Below, piece after piece: positions 8,233 through 16,367 of a stretch of DNA of 64,000 nucleotides. Source of the DNA: Pedobacter cryoconitis. Its GTDB lineage: Bacteria; Bacteroidota; Bacteroidia; Sphingobacteriales; Sphingobacteriaceae. The stretch spans positions 204,495-268,494 of the forward strand of contig NZ_JACHCE010000008.1 of the NCBI RefSeq assembly GCF_014200605.1, read 5' to 3'. Made by a program: the position numbers and the translations under genes. Positions within the stretch are counted from its first letter, which is position 1, and each line of letters begins with the position of its first letter. The notes under the pieces were generated by a model. It made no database searches. It saw only the letters and a program-made list of their open reading frames with translations, and was not told the DNA's origin.

Positions 8233-9864
8233 ATGAAATTTTTTATAAATGAGACCGATCAGATTGTCAATGAAGCTATCAATGGATTATTAACCAATCC
8301 TGAATTGGTTAAACTGGATTCCTTCCCCGAAGTACGTGTGGTGATGCGCAAAGACTGGGATAAATCAAAAGTGGCAGTTATTTCTGGCGGTGGTTCCGGT
8401 CATGAACCGGCACATGCGGGGTTTGTAGGAAAAGGAATGCTTACGGCTGCGGTATGTGGTGATATTTTTGCTTCACCTACAGTTGATGCGGTATTGTCGG
8501 CTATTTTAGCAGCGACGGGGCCAAAGGGCTGTTTGTTAATTATTAAAAATTATACGGGCGACCGTCTTAATTTTGGCCTGGCAGCAGAACAGGCGCGTGC
8601 TTTAGGTTATGAAGTGAAAACTGTAACGGTTGATGATGATATCGCCCTTGGCCAGGATGTCAAAAAACGCGGATTGGCGGGTACTTTATTTGTACATAAA
8701 ATTGCCGGACAGCTTGCCCAGGAAGGTAAATCATTAACAGAAATTGCAGAAATCGCACAGAAAGTTATAGACCGTACAGCTTCAATAGGTCTTTCACTTA
8801 CTGAATGTCAGCATTTGGGACAGGAAACGACTTCCCGCTTGACTGATCAGGAAGTGGAACTTGGTTTGGGTATTCACGGTGAGCCAGGAATAGAGGTGGT
8901 TGCCTATGCAAAGGCAGATCATTTAATGGAGCTGGCAATCGGCAAACTGGAAGCAAATCTGCCTGATACCCAAGGTAGGTATGCCATGATATTTAACAAT
9001 ATGGGTAGTGTAAGCCCTATTGAAATGAGTCTGCTGGTCAATGCGTTCAGTAAAACAAAATTAGCCGCTCAGGTTGATTATATGGTTGGCCCTGCCGCTC
9101 TGATGTCGTCTATTAACATGAGCGGTTTTTCTGTATCAGTGCTTTTGCTGGATGAAGAAATAGAAAAGGCGTTGCTTGCTGATGCAGAGCCTGCTGCATG
9201 GCAGATGCAGCCATTCGGTAAACCAGCAGAAATCAGTAGTCCTAAACTCCCTGAAACTTTACAGTATGAGCCTTCTTTAAACCCTAAAGTTAAACAGCTG
9301 ATAGAAGAAACAGGTTCTTTAATGGTTGCTATTGAGAAAGAAATCAATGCATTGGATGCTAAAGTTGGAGATGGTGATGCAGGATCTACATTTGCGCTGG
9401 CAGGAAAACGTTTGTTATTGGTTGCAGATAAGCTGCCACAGAATGAGACAGGGAAATTACTGCTGACTATTGGCCGTATACTGGCAAGAGAAGCTGGCGG
9501 ATCAAGTGGTGTTTTATTATCAATTTTGTTTACTGCTGCCGGCAATACGTTTTCCAAAGAGCCTGATTTGGGGAAAGCCCTTTTAAGCGGTTTACAGAAA
9601 GTGAAAGATTATGGCGGGGCAAAAGCGGGGGACAGAACTATGATCGATGCGCTGGAGCCTGCATTTGAATCGTTAGCAAAAAAGGAGTCCATTCAAATCG
9701 TTGCACAGCATGCACGCAAGGGTGCTGAGTATACCAAAACGATTACCAATACTAAATTTGGAAGGTCTTCTTATCTTTCTGAGGCAGTTTTGAAGGATAT
9801 TCCCGATCCCGGTGCAGAAGTAATTGCAAGGGTTTTTGAGCAGATTGCCTCATTAAATAATTAA
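8233..9864 (+). CDS. dhaK: Dihydroxyacetone kinase, fused DhaK-DhaL
   Basis: Residues ~1-325 are the DhaK (DAK1) substrate-binding domain. Signs are 'VISGGGSGHEPAHAGFVGKG', 'GDIFASP' and 'LGLGIHGEPGIE', whose histidine covalently holds dihydroxyacetone in this family. Residues ~350-540 are the DhaL (DAK2) nucleotide domain with 'ALDAKVGDGDAGSTFA' (Mg-ATP aspartates), 'LAREAGGSSGVLLSILF' and 'GDRTMIDAL'. This single-chain ATP-dependent architecture phosphorylates dihydroxyacetone (some also glyceraldehyde) in the cytoplasm. No PTS-type partner or glycerol dehydrogenase is adjacent. It appears monocistronic and is followed by an unusual long hairpin. Confidence 0.93.
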   Translation: MKFFINETDQIVNEAINGLLTNPELVKLDSFPEVRVVMRKDWDKSKVAVISGGGSGHEPAHAGFVGKGMLTAAVCGDIFASPTVDAVLSAILAATGPKGCLLIIKNYTGDRLNFGLAAEQARALGYEVKTVTVDDDIALGQDVKKRGLAGTLFVHKIAGQLAQEGKSLTEIAEIAQKVIDRTASIGLSLTECQHLGQETTSRLTDQEVELGLGIHGEPGIEVVAYAKADHLMELAIGKLEANLPDTQGRYAMIFNNMGSVSPIEMSLLVNAFSKTKLAAQVDYMVGPAALMSSINMSGFSVSVLLLDEEIEKALLADAEPAAWQMQPFGKPAEISSPKLPETLQYEPSLNPKVKQLIEETGSLMVAIEKEINALDAKVGDGDAGSTFALAGKRLLLVADKLPQNETGKLLLTIGRILAREAGGSSGVLLSILFTAAGNTFSKEPDLGKALLSGLQKVKDYGGAKAGDRTMIDALEPAFESLAKKESIQIVAQHARKGAEYTKTITNTKFGRSSYLSEAVLKDIPDPGAEVIARVFEQIASLNN

Positions 9865-9895
9865 ATTGATTTAGTTTAGGCCGGCGTTATCTTTT

Positions 9896-9973
9896 TATAG
9901 AAAGCATTACCTTTTACCCGCCCCGTAAGGTGTCTAGCTTTGCAGGGAAAGACGGAAGGTAATGCTTTCTATA
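9896..9973. terminator. Perfect 18-bp inverted repeat with 42-nt loop
   Basis: TATAGAAAGCATTACCTT (9896-9913) and its exact reverse complement (9956-9973) flank a GC-richer 42-nt centre. It lies between the convergent DHA kinase and VOC genes, so a bidirectional terminator is plausible. The large structured loop is unusual and could instead be a small repeat element. Confidence 0.5.
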
Positions 9974-9977
9974 TTAG

Positions 9978-10403
9978 TTATTTTTTGTTATAATCATAAT
10001 TGATCATCCATTGCACGCCAAACTGATCATTGAACATACCAAAGAATGCTCCCCAGAAGGTCTTTTCCAATGGCATGATCACTTTTCCATTTGCCGAAAG
10101 CCCGTTGAATAACCTGGTAGCTTCTTCTTCAGAATCTGCCTGAATAGAAATGTAAAAACCATCGCCTTTGGTAATTGTACCGTAAGAAGCGGGACGGTCA
10201 CTGCCCATCAATGTACTTCCTCCGCCAATAGGTAAAGAAACATGCATGATTTTGTCTTGCTGACTTTTATCTGCCTGGTACTCTTCAGGCATTTCGCCAA
10301 ATCTGGCTAATACATCAAATTCACCACCAAATACTGATTTGTAGAAATTAAATACTTCTTCGGTATTTCCGTCGAAGTTCAAATAGGGATTAACTGTTGC
10401 CAT
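9978..10403 (-). CDS. PhnB-like VOC family protein
   Basis: The protein starts 'MATVNPYLNFDGNTEEVFNF' and contains 'YKSVFGGEF', 'MHVSLPIGGGSTLMGSD' and 'WGAFFGMFNDQFGVQWMINY', the signature of the PhnB-like (3-demethylubiquinone methyltransferase-fold) branch of VOC proteins. At 141 residues it is full length. The usual metal-binding histidines are only partly present, as is common in this branch. A cytoplasmic small protein of unknown substrate. Confidence 0.88.
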   Translation of the reverse strand: MATVNPYLNFDGNTEEVFNFYKSVFGGEFDVLARFGEMPEEYQADKSQQDKIMHVSLPIGGGSTLMGSDRPASYGTITKGDGFYISIQADSEEEATRLFNGLSANGKVIMPLEKTFWGAFFGMFNDQFGVQWMINYDYNKK

Positions 10404-10492
10404 GGTTTTTATTTTGAATTGTGTATAACAAATGTATACCCATTTTCAGTATCCGATAGGGTATGAATTAGCCAATCTTAGTGGCGTTTTGC

Positions 10493-10542
10493 GACTAAGA
10501 AATGTTATTCCTTAGCTGACTAAGAAATGTTATCCTGTAGCT
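10493..10542. repeat. Two tandem 25-bp direct repeats upstream of transglutaminase gene
   Basis: The unit GACTAAGAAATGTTAT plus nine bases occurs at 10493-10517 and again at 10518-10542, with three mismatches in the last nine bases. The repeats lie 67 bp before the next start codon and could be a tandem operator. Confidence 0.55.
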
Positions 10543-10608
10543 ATTGATAAAAAAACATATTTTCTACCTGGCCCCCGTTTGTTTTCCTAATTTAGGGCAA
10601 AATAATTT

Positions 10609-11841
10609 ATGAAAAGATTTCTTGCTTTACTATCATTTATAAGCTGTATTACGCTTGCTGCACATAGCCAGTCTGCTGCTGTTTCGGACGAATTTGAACA
10701 GCCTTATACGCTGTCTAATCAGTTGGTTAGGACTGCGCTGGCTAAAAAAGACTATAAAGAGGCGGAGAAACAATTTATTAGTTTTTTAAATCAGTTTAAG
10801 GGCATGTCTGCTGATACACAAAAAAAATATGCAGCAGTTATTCCAAATCAATATTATAATCTTTCTTGTGTAAACGCATTGGAAGGCCAAAAGAATAAGG
10901 CTGTTCTGTATCTGGACAGTGCTTTTCAGAATGGATATTATGATTATAGCCATACACTTGCGGATACTGATCTGGATGGGTTACGCAACGATGAACAGTT
11001 TAAGATAGTTTTACAAAAGATAAGAGAGAAAGGTGATTATAATTATATCCTTCAAAAAGCAGGTTCTTATAATAACAATGATCAGAGGAAACCTTTAGTG
11101 TTTACTTATCAGAATGCCAGTGCACCAGAACTGGTTAAATTCAGAAAGCAGTATAAACTGGATTCTATAAGTGGAAACGGGGATGAAATATCAAAAATTA
11201 AAAACCTTCTTTTTTGGGTTCATAATACGGTTAGGCATGATGGGAATTCCAGTAATCCTGACAAGAAAAATGCGGTTGATTTAATTGAAATCTGTAAGAA
11301 AGAAGACCGTGGGGTAAATTGCCGCATGATGGCTACCGTTCTGAAAGACGCTTATCTGGCCATGGGTTTTAAGGCAAGGACAGTGACCTGTATGCCAAAA
11401 GATACTGCCGATTTTGATTGCCATGTGATCAATGTGGTCTGGTCAGAAACGCTTCATAAATGGATATGGATGGACCCTACTTTTAATGCTTTTGTGAGTG
11501 ATGAGAAGGGCAATTTATTGAATGTCGAAGAAGTGAGAACCAGGCTGATCCTTAAAGAACCGCTTGTGCTGAACGATAATGCAAACTGGAATAATAAAAA
11601 TAAACAGACTAAGGAGCATTATCTGGATTATTATATGTCTAAAAACTTATACTGGATAAATTGTGATGTTAAAAATGAGTGGGATATAGAGACTCCGGGA
11701 GCGGGAAAAGCGCCTTTTGCAGTTATTAATCTATATCCTGGTAATTTTTCTACGATGAGCGGAGATAAAGAAGCTGATAAAAAAAAGATAAGTTATGCGA
11801 CCAATAATGCTGCTTATTTTTGGGCCAAACCGGCTTTATAG
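10609..11841 (+). CDS. Secreted transglutaminase-like protein
   Basis: A signal peptide covers residues ~1-20 ('MKRFLALLSFISCITLAAHS'). Residues ~25-145 form a helical, TPR-like region ('QYYNLSCVNALEGQKNKAVL'). Residues ~190-320 are a transglutaminase/protease core with the catalytic triad in order: Cys in 'DRGVNCRMMATVLKDAYLA', His in 'DCHVINVVWSE', Asp in 'IWMDPTFNAF'. Bacterial members are mostly peptidases or amidases. It is predicted to act in the periplasm; its substrate is unknown. It has its own promoter region with tandem repeats and no operon partner. Confidence 0.85.
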   Translation: MKRFLALLSFISCITLAAHSQSAAVSDEFEQPYTLSNQLVRTALAKKDYKEAEKQFISFLNQFKGMSADTQKKYAAVIPNQYYNLSCVNALEGQKNKAVLYLDSAFQNGYYDYSHTLADTDLDGLRNDEQFKIVLQKIREKGDYNYILQKAGSYNNNDQRKPLVFTYQNASAPELVKFRKQYKLDSISGNGDEISKIKNLLFWVHNTVRHDGNSSNPDKKNAVDLIEICKKEDRGVNCRMMATVLKDAYLAMGFKARTVTCMPKDTADFDCHVINVVWSETLHKWIWMDPTFNAFVSDEKGNLLNVEEVRTRLILKEPLVLNDNANWNNKNKQTKEHYLDYYMSKNLYWINCDVKNEWDIETPGAGKAPFAVINLYPGNFSTMSGDKEADKKKISYATNNAAYFWAKPAL

Positions 11842-11982
11842 TTGATTCTGCCTGCTACTGTTTGATATTTGCTATGATCTGTTTGATTTTAGCAATCAGC
11901 AATAAAGTGTTCCGTAGTAATTTTATTCTTATTGTTTCCTCCGGGTAATATCGCCCGCAGCGCAGATAAAAATAGAATTATT

Positions 11983-13074
11983 ATGGATTTAACAAATTAC
12001 AGGACCCTTGGAAAATCGGGTTTAAAGGTAAGTCCGCTTACCCTTGGTGCAATGACTTTTGGCGAAGACTGGGGCTGGGGTTCGACTCCGGCAGATTCGG
12101 AAGCTATCCTGTCAAAGTATATTGGTTTGGGTGGTAATATCATTGATACTGCTAATATTTATACTAAAGGGCATTCCGAGAAAATTATTGGTGATTATTT
12201 AAAGAAAACAGCTATCCGCAGAGATCAATTGGTACTTTCCACTAAGTTTTACTGCAATTTGTATCCTGGTGATCCGAATTCGGGAGGTTCCAGCAGAAAA
12301 AACATTATCAGCTCTCTGGAGAATTCATTAAGAAGACTGCAAACGGATCATATAGATCTTTACTGGATGCATGCTTTTGATCCGTTTACGCCAATTGAAG
12401 AGACTATGTCTGCTTTACATGATCTGGTGCGCTCTGGCAAGGTACGTTATATTGCGATTTCTGATACTCCGGCATGGAAAATAGCACAGTCACAAATGAT
12501 TGCTCAATTTCGTGGCTGGTCTGCATTTGCAGGTTTACAAATAGAATATTCTTTATTGGAGAGAACAGTAGAGGGAGAACTGATCCCAATGGCGCAGGAT
12601 TTAGGCTTAGGTGTAATGCCATGGTCGCCATTAAGGGGAGGGGTTTTAAGTGGTAAGTATACCAGGGCGAATAAAGGTGAGAAACAGAGCGAAAGAACCA
12701 GTTTGGAAGGGGGGGCTGAATTTGATGAACGTACTTATCAGATTATCGACCGTTTAGCTGAAATTGCAGGGGAAAAAGAAACTACTCCGGCCAGTGTTGC
12801 TTTAGCCTGGGTGGTAAGCAGACCGGGGGTAACTTCTACTTTAATCGGCGCAAGGACTATGGAGCAATTAGATCAGAATCTAAGTTCTTTATCGGTAGTT
12901 TTATCAAATGATGATATTGCTTCATTAAATGAATTATCAGCGCCTGTATTAAATTTTCCAATCCCTATGATCTTAAACAGGGCATCCCATCTGGCGCAAG
13001 CGGGTACGACTGTGAATGACGTACCTTCTCTTGTAATTTCACTGGCACCACAAAGTATCAAAGAGGTTTATTAG
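11983..13074 (+). CDS. Aldo/keto reductase
   Basis: The ATG at 11983 gives 363 residues and the classic start 'MDLTNYRTLGKSGLKVSPLT'; an upstream TTG is unlikely. Family marks are 'GAMTFGEDWGWG', 'IIDTANIYTKGHSEKIIGDY' (catalytic Tyr), 'LVLSTKFYC' (Lys), 'DHIDLYWMHAFDPFTPIEET' (His) and the C-terminal NADP-binding 'SRPGVTSTLIGARTMEQLDQ'. It reduces aldehydes or ketones with NADPH in the cytoplasm. The closest type is the AKR12/YajO-like 'general' group. Its last 4 bases overlap the convergent methyltransferase gene. Confidence 0.93.
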   Translation: MDLTNYRTLGKSGLKVSPLTLGAMTFGEDWGWGSTPADSEAILSKYIGLGGNIIDTANIYTKGHSEKIIGDYLKKTAIRRDQLVLSTKFYCNLYPGDPNSGGSSRKNIISSLENSLRRLQTDHIDLYWMHAFDPFTPIEETMSALHDLVRSGKVRYIAISDTPAWKIAQSQMIAQFRGWSAFAGLQIEYSLLERTVEGELIPMAQDLGLGVMPWSPLRGGVLSGKYTRANKGEKQSERTSLEGGAEFDERTYQIIDRLAEIAGEKETTPASVALAWVVSRPGVTSTLIGARTMEQLDQNLSSLSVVLSNDDIASLNELSAPVLNFPIPMILNRASHLAQAGTTVNDVPSLVISLAPQSIKEVY

Positions 13075-13811
13075 GAATTAATTTTTTCTGCTGCCATCAA
13101 AAGAAAAATCGGGCGGCGTGTTTCATCTTTCATTTCTGGATACGCTTCCAGGATTTCTTTTGATGGCTGCGGTTCTGAGATACTGGTGATCCGGAATCCG
13201 GCATCAATGATTGAATTGATATAGCTTGCCAGAGTTCTGTGATATTTGATCACATCATGATCAAGAAATCTTGCTATACGCTGTCCTTCATTCTGATAAC
13301 CATCAACTGGCCAGTGCAGCCTGTTTCCATCCTGATCGCAATACCAATCCTGTGCAGCAAGTGCAGTGAAAACAGGGTGCTCTACAGAAAGTACGAATGA
13401 GCCACCTGGTTGAAGTGCATGGTTGACTTTTTTGCAGACGATGTTGAAATTTTCTACATAATGAAAGGCCAGTGAGCTGATCACTACGTCAAACTGTCCC
13501 GGAGCAAAATCAATGTCTTCGATAGCCAGTTGAAGATATTCAATTGCGGGTTCAGCAGAACTCTCTCTGGCACGTTTTAGCATGTTCTCAGAAAGATCCA
13601 CACCGATCACTGATTTTGCCTGCTGTTCACTTGCATAACGGCAATGCCAGCCAAAACCACAACCCAGGTCCAATACATTTTTATCTTTCAGGTCCGGGAG
13701 TAAAGCTTTGAAAACCTGCCATTCTCCGGCTGCATTTAAACCTCCGGTTGAACGGGGCATCTGACTGTAATTTGCAAAAAAACCAGGGTCATCGTATTTG
13801 TTCTGTTTCAT
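13071..13811 (-). CDS. Class I SAM-dependent methyltransferase
   Basis: Motif I is 'KNVLDLGCGFGWHCRYASEQ', followed by 'VIGVDLSENMLKRARE', 'FDVVISSLAFHYVENF' and 'LQPGGSFVLSVEHPVF'. The 246-residue length and the N-terminal 'YDDPGFFANYSQMPRS' fit a common UbiE/Coq5-like small-molecule methyltransferase of Bacteroidota and Firmicutes. The substrate is unknown. The gene stands alone, overlapping the end of the aldo/keto reductase gene by 4 bp. Confidence 0.9.
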   Translation of the reverse strand: MKQNKYDDPGFFANYSQMPRSTGGLNAAGEWQVFKALLPDLKDKNVLDLGCGFGWHCRYASEQQAKSVIGVDLSENMLKRARESSAEPAIEYLQLAIEDIDFAPGQFDVVISSLAFHYVENFNIVCKKVNHALQPGGSFVLSVEHPVFTALAAQDWYCDQDGNRLHWPVDGYQNEGQRIARFLDHDVIKYHRTLASYINSIIDAGFRITSISEPQPSKEILEAYPEMKDETRRPIFLLMAAEKINS

Positions 13812-13945
13812 TGATTGTCCTTTTTTCGGAAGAACCTTTGAGGATTAAAATTGGATTGCGCTTTGCTTTATAAGATTTCCTTCCAGATTCATCAAAGCAA
13901 ATTTACAAATTTTATTTTTCTGCTGCGCACAGGGGGATTAAATGA

Positions 13946-13971
13946 AACAGCCCCGTGATTTCGGGGCTGTT
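13946..13971 (-). terminator. GC-rich hairpin terminator
   Basis: AACAGCCCCG (13946-13955) pairs with CGGGGCTGTT (13962-13971) across a 6-nt loop. On the minus strand it follows the methyltransferase gene ending at 14022 and is followed by a T-containing stretch, so it probably ends that gene. Confidence 0.7.
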
Positions 13972-14021
13972 CAAGATACGGAGCGTTTTTATTTCTGCCG
14001 AGGTCAATTCGGTAGCACTAT

Positions 14022-14834
14022 TTATTCTTCATCAATGCCAGATTTTAAGGTGTCTTTCCGGATAGATAATTCCAATATAATTGAGCTCCCGAAAAATTCT
14101 GTCCACGAAGGGTCTTCTGTGAGTATTCTGGCTTCAAAACCTATAAGACTTGCAAGAAAGATGATATGTTCTGTACTATAAATATGATCATAGGAGGTAA
14201 ACTCTATAGTATCTGTGCGTTGTGAGGACGGGGACTGAATTAAAAACTGTACCGGAACTTCTGCTCTGTAGTTATAGGGAGTCCATTTGATTTTACCGCT
14301 TGGCCATGCATACTTAATTTGTTCTCCTTTGGCGTTGGTAACTTCTGTATAGTTTATCTGTGGGTTGGAGAGGTATTCTGTAATCAGAAAGATATCATGC
14401 ATTTCTACAAATAACTTCCCGTTATCATTTAGCTTTTGTCTGCAGTTTTTAAGCAATTGAAATACGTTTCCTATATCCAGAATACTCAGGCCATTATACA
14501 AACAGGTTATACAGTCAAATTTGATATGTTCTGGAGAAGCTAAAATAGCCTCAGGCAGATCGCCTACTATATATTGAGCGTGGTTTTGAAAACCTTCAGC
14601 TAATGCAATCTTCTTCATCTCAGTACTTGAATCTATCGCCCAAACATCGATACCGGCCTTTTTTAAGGCTTCTACACTATGCAGTGATTGTCCTGCGAAC
14701 AATTCAAGAAAAGATCTGCATGGATTACCTGGCGCATAAGTGTTCAGGATGAGTTCTAACTGGTTTTTGAAATCTCTGTCGTTGGTTACATCTGCATAAT
14801 AACTTGCAAACTCTTTATATAGTTTATTCTTCAT
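14022..14834 (-). CDS. Class I SAM-dependent methyltransferase
   Basis: Residues 1-45 are helical ('KLYKEFASYYADVTNDRDF'), then motif I 'FLELFAGQSLHSVEALKKAG' (the GxGxG is replaced by FAGQS), 'WAIDSSTEMKKIAL' and 'FDCITCLYNGLSILD' follow. The C-terminal ~100 residues are beta-rich ('YNYRAEVPVQFLIQ', 'DTIEFTSYDHIYSTEHIIF'). It probably methylates a small molecule. Gene length (270 aa) is normal. A perfect 22-bp palindrome lies 82 bp upstream of its start. Confidence 0.82.
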   Translation of the reverse strand: MKNKLYKEFASYYADVTNDRDFKNQLELILNTYAPGNPCRSFLELFAGQSLHSVEALKKAGIDVWAIDSSTEMKKIALAEGFQNHAQYIVGDLPEAILASPEHIKFDCITCLYNGLSILDIGNVFQLLKNCRQKLNDNGKLFVEMHDIFLITEYLSNPQINYTEVTNAKGEQIKYAWPSGKIKWTPYNYRAEVPVQFLIQSPSSQRTDTIEFTSYDHIYSTEHIIFLASLIGFEARILTEDPSWTEFFGSSIILELSIRKDTLKSGIDEE

Positions 14835-14916
14835 TTTGATATAGTTTATTTCTTCAGTTCAACTCCTTTGCAAATCCTTGCATGTATTAGCAATTTAACC
14901 TGGAATAAGCTATTAT

Positions 14917-14938
14917 TTTAGGGTCATATGACCCTAAA
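14917..14938. promoter_or_regulatory. 22-bp perfect palindrome
   Basis: TTTAGGGTCATATGACCCTA plus AA is fully self-complementary. It sits in the 134-bp gap between the amidohydrolase stop (14969) and the methyltransferase start (14834), both on the minus strand. No T tract follows, so an operator for a dimeric regulator is more likely than a terminator. Confidence 0.45.
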
Positions 14939-14968
14939 TTTTAAGATTAATGATCTTTTTGGGGTATG

Positions 14969-16279
14969 TTATTTTTTCAGTTCATCTTTATAAATCGTTC
15001 CACCTTTCATTACAAATGGGATATGTTCGAGCAGGGTGATATCGGTCAGCGGATCATCTTTAAGTGCAATCAGATCGGCATATTTGCCTTTGCTTAACGA
15101 CCCGACCTTGTTTTTCCATCCTAATAAATCAGCTGCATTTATAGTCGCTGCCTGTATAGCCTGCATAGGTGTCAGGCCAAATCTGACCATGTATTTAAAC
15201 TGTTTGCCATTCCAGCCATGCGGATATACTCCGGCATCTGTACCAAATGCTATTTTTACACCCGCCTGTACTGCCCGCTGAAAACTTAAACGCTGTGCTT
15301 TACCTACCAGTTTTTCTTTATTAATGATCTTTTCGGGGGTTCCGTGTTTGGCGTAGTCGCTGAGTATATAATCATCATTATAGATATCGGCCACCAGGTA
15401 GGTTCCATGAGATTTCATCAGTTTGATCGCCTCGTCGTCTAAAAAGCTGCCATGTTCTATAGAGGCTACTCCGGCTTTGACTGCCATTTTTATCGCAATA
15501 GTACCATGCGCATGTGCACAGGTTTTTAACCCCCAGAGATGCGCTTCTTCGACAATTGCATTCATTTCTTCTTGTGAAAACTGTGGTGCGCCTACGCTTT
15601 CTTCTTCGGTAAGTACACCTGCACTTGCACCAAATTTGATTACTTCAGCGCCATATTTAATATTATAACGTACCTGAGCCCGTACACCTTCTACACCATT
15701 GGCCACACCAGTCATTTGTTTGGGCCCTATCCAGTCCAGATAAGGTGAAAAGCCATTGAGATCACCATGACTGCCTGTACTGCCTATAAATAAAGTGGCT
15801 GCGAGTATCCTTGGGCCTGGTATATCACCACGGTTAATCGCATTTCTTAGAGATATGTCTATAAATGCGGCAGCACCAACATCCCTGCAGGTTGTAAAAC
15901 CGGCTTCTAAGGTGCGTTTTGCATAGATAGGTGCAACTATAGCAAGGTCTACAGGGGTCTTGCGGAAAATATCATCGTAATAGTTTTCTCCGGGCTGTAC
16001 AGTAAGATGGGTATGACAATCTATTAATCCGGGTAATACTGTGGCGTCACTCAAATCTATAATCGTTGCACCCGCCGGGATGATGAGGTTCGCACCAATA
16101 CTTTTTATAGTGTCATGGTCAATCAGGATGAGCTGGTTAGTGAGGATTTTGCCCTTTTCCACATCAATCAGCCTGCCTGCTTTAATTACTTTTACTGAAT
16201 CGTTTTGCTGTTGCGCAAAGCTGTTTATGGATAAAAATAGTAGGATTAATGCGGTGAATTTTAACCGTAATAGAGTCAT
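14969..16279 (-). CDS. Secreted amidohydrolase (imidazolonepropionase/prolidase-like)
   Basis: The ATG at 16279 gives a signal peptide ('MTLLRLKFTALILLFLSINS'); an upstream TTG is less likely. Metal-ligand motifs of the amidohydrolase superfamily are in order: 'GLIDCHTHLTVQPG' (HxH), 'AEVIKFGASAGV' (carboxylated Lys), 'KTCAHAHGTIAIKMA' (His), 'VASIEHGSFLDDEAI' (His) and 'KIAFGTDAGVYPHGWN' (Asp). This set is typical of the Xaa-Pro dipeptidase / imidazolonepropionase-like branch, which cleaves dipeptides or cyclic amides in the periplasm. The exact substrate is not determinable. It is not obviously coupled to the GH20 gene upstream. Confidence 0.9.
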   Translation of the reverse strand: MTLLRLKFTALILLFLSINSFAQQQNDSVKVIKAGRLIDVEKGKILTNQLILIDHDTIKSIGANLIIPAGATIIDLSDATVLPGLIDCHTHLTVQPGENYYDDIFRKTPVDLAIVAPIYAKRTLEAGFTTCRDVGAAAFIDISLRNAINRGDIPGPRILAATLFIGSTGSHGDLNGFSPYLDWIGPKQMTGVANGVEGVRAQVRYNIKYGAEVIKFGASAGVLTEEESVGAPQFSQEEMNAIVEEAHLWGLKTCAHAHGTIAIKMAVKAGVASIEHGSFLDDEAIKLMKSHGTYLVADIYNDDYILSDYAKHGTPEKIINKEKLVGKAQRLSFQRAVQAGVKIAFGTDAGVYPHGWNGKQFKYMVRFGLTPMQAIQAATINAADLLGWKNKVGSLSKGKYADLIALKDDPLTDITLLEHIPFVMKGGTIYKDELKK

Positions 16280-16367
16280 GTTATTGCGTATTTGGTTTAT
16301 TAACAGCAATATATGAAATTCTATGATTTGTAAACTAATTGAAGGGATTTAGATTTTTGTAACTAGC

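Noticed and set aside
9078..9557. Antisense ORF within the dihydroxyacetone kinase gene
   Set aside because: It overlaps conserved DhaK/DhaL motifs; low-complexity Ser/Ala composition typical of a shadow frame.
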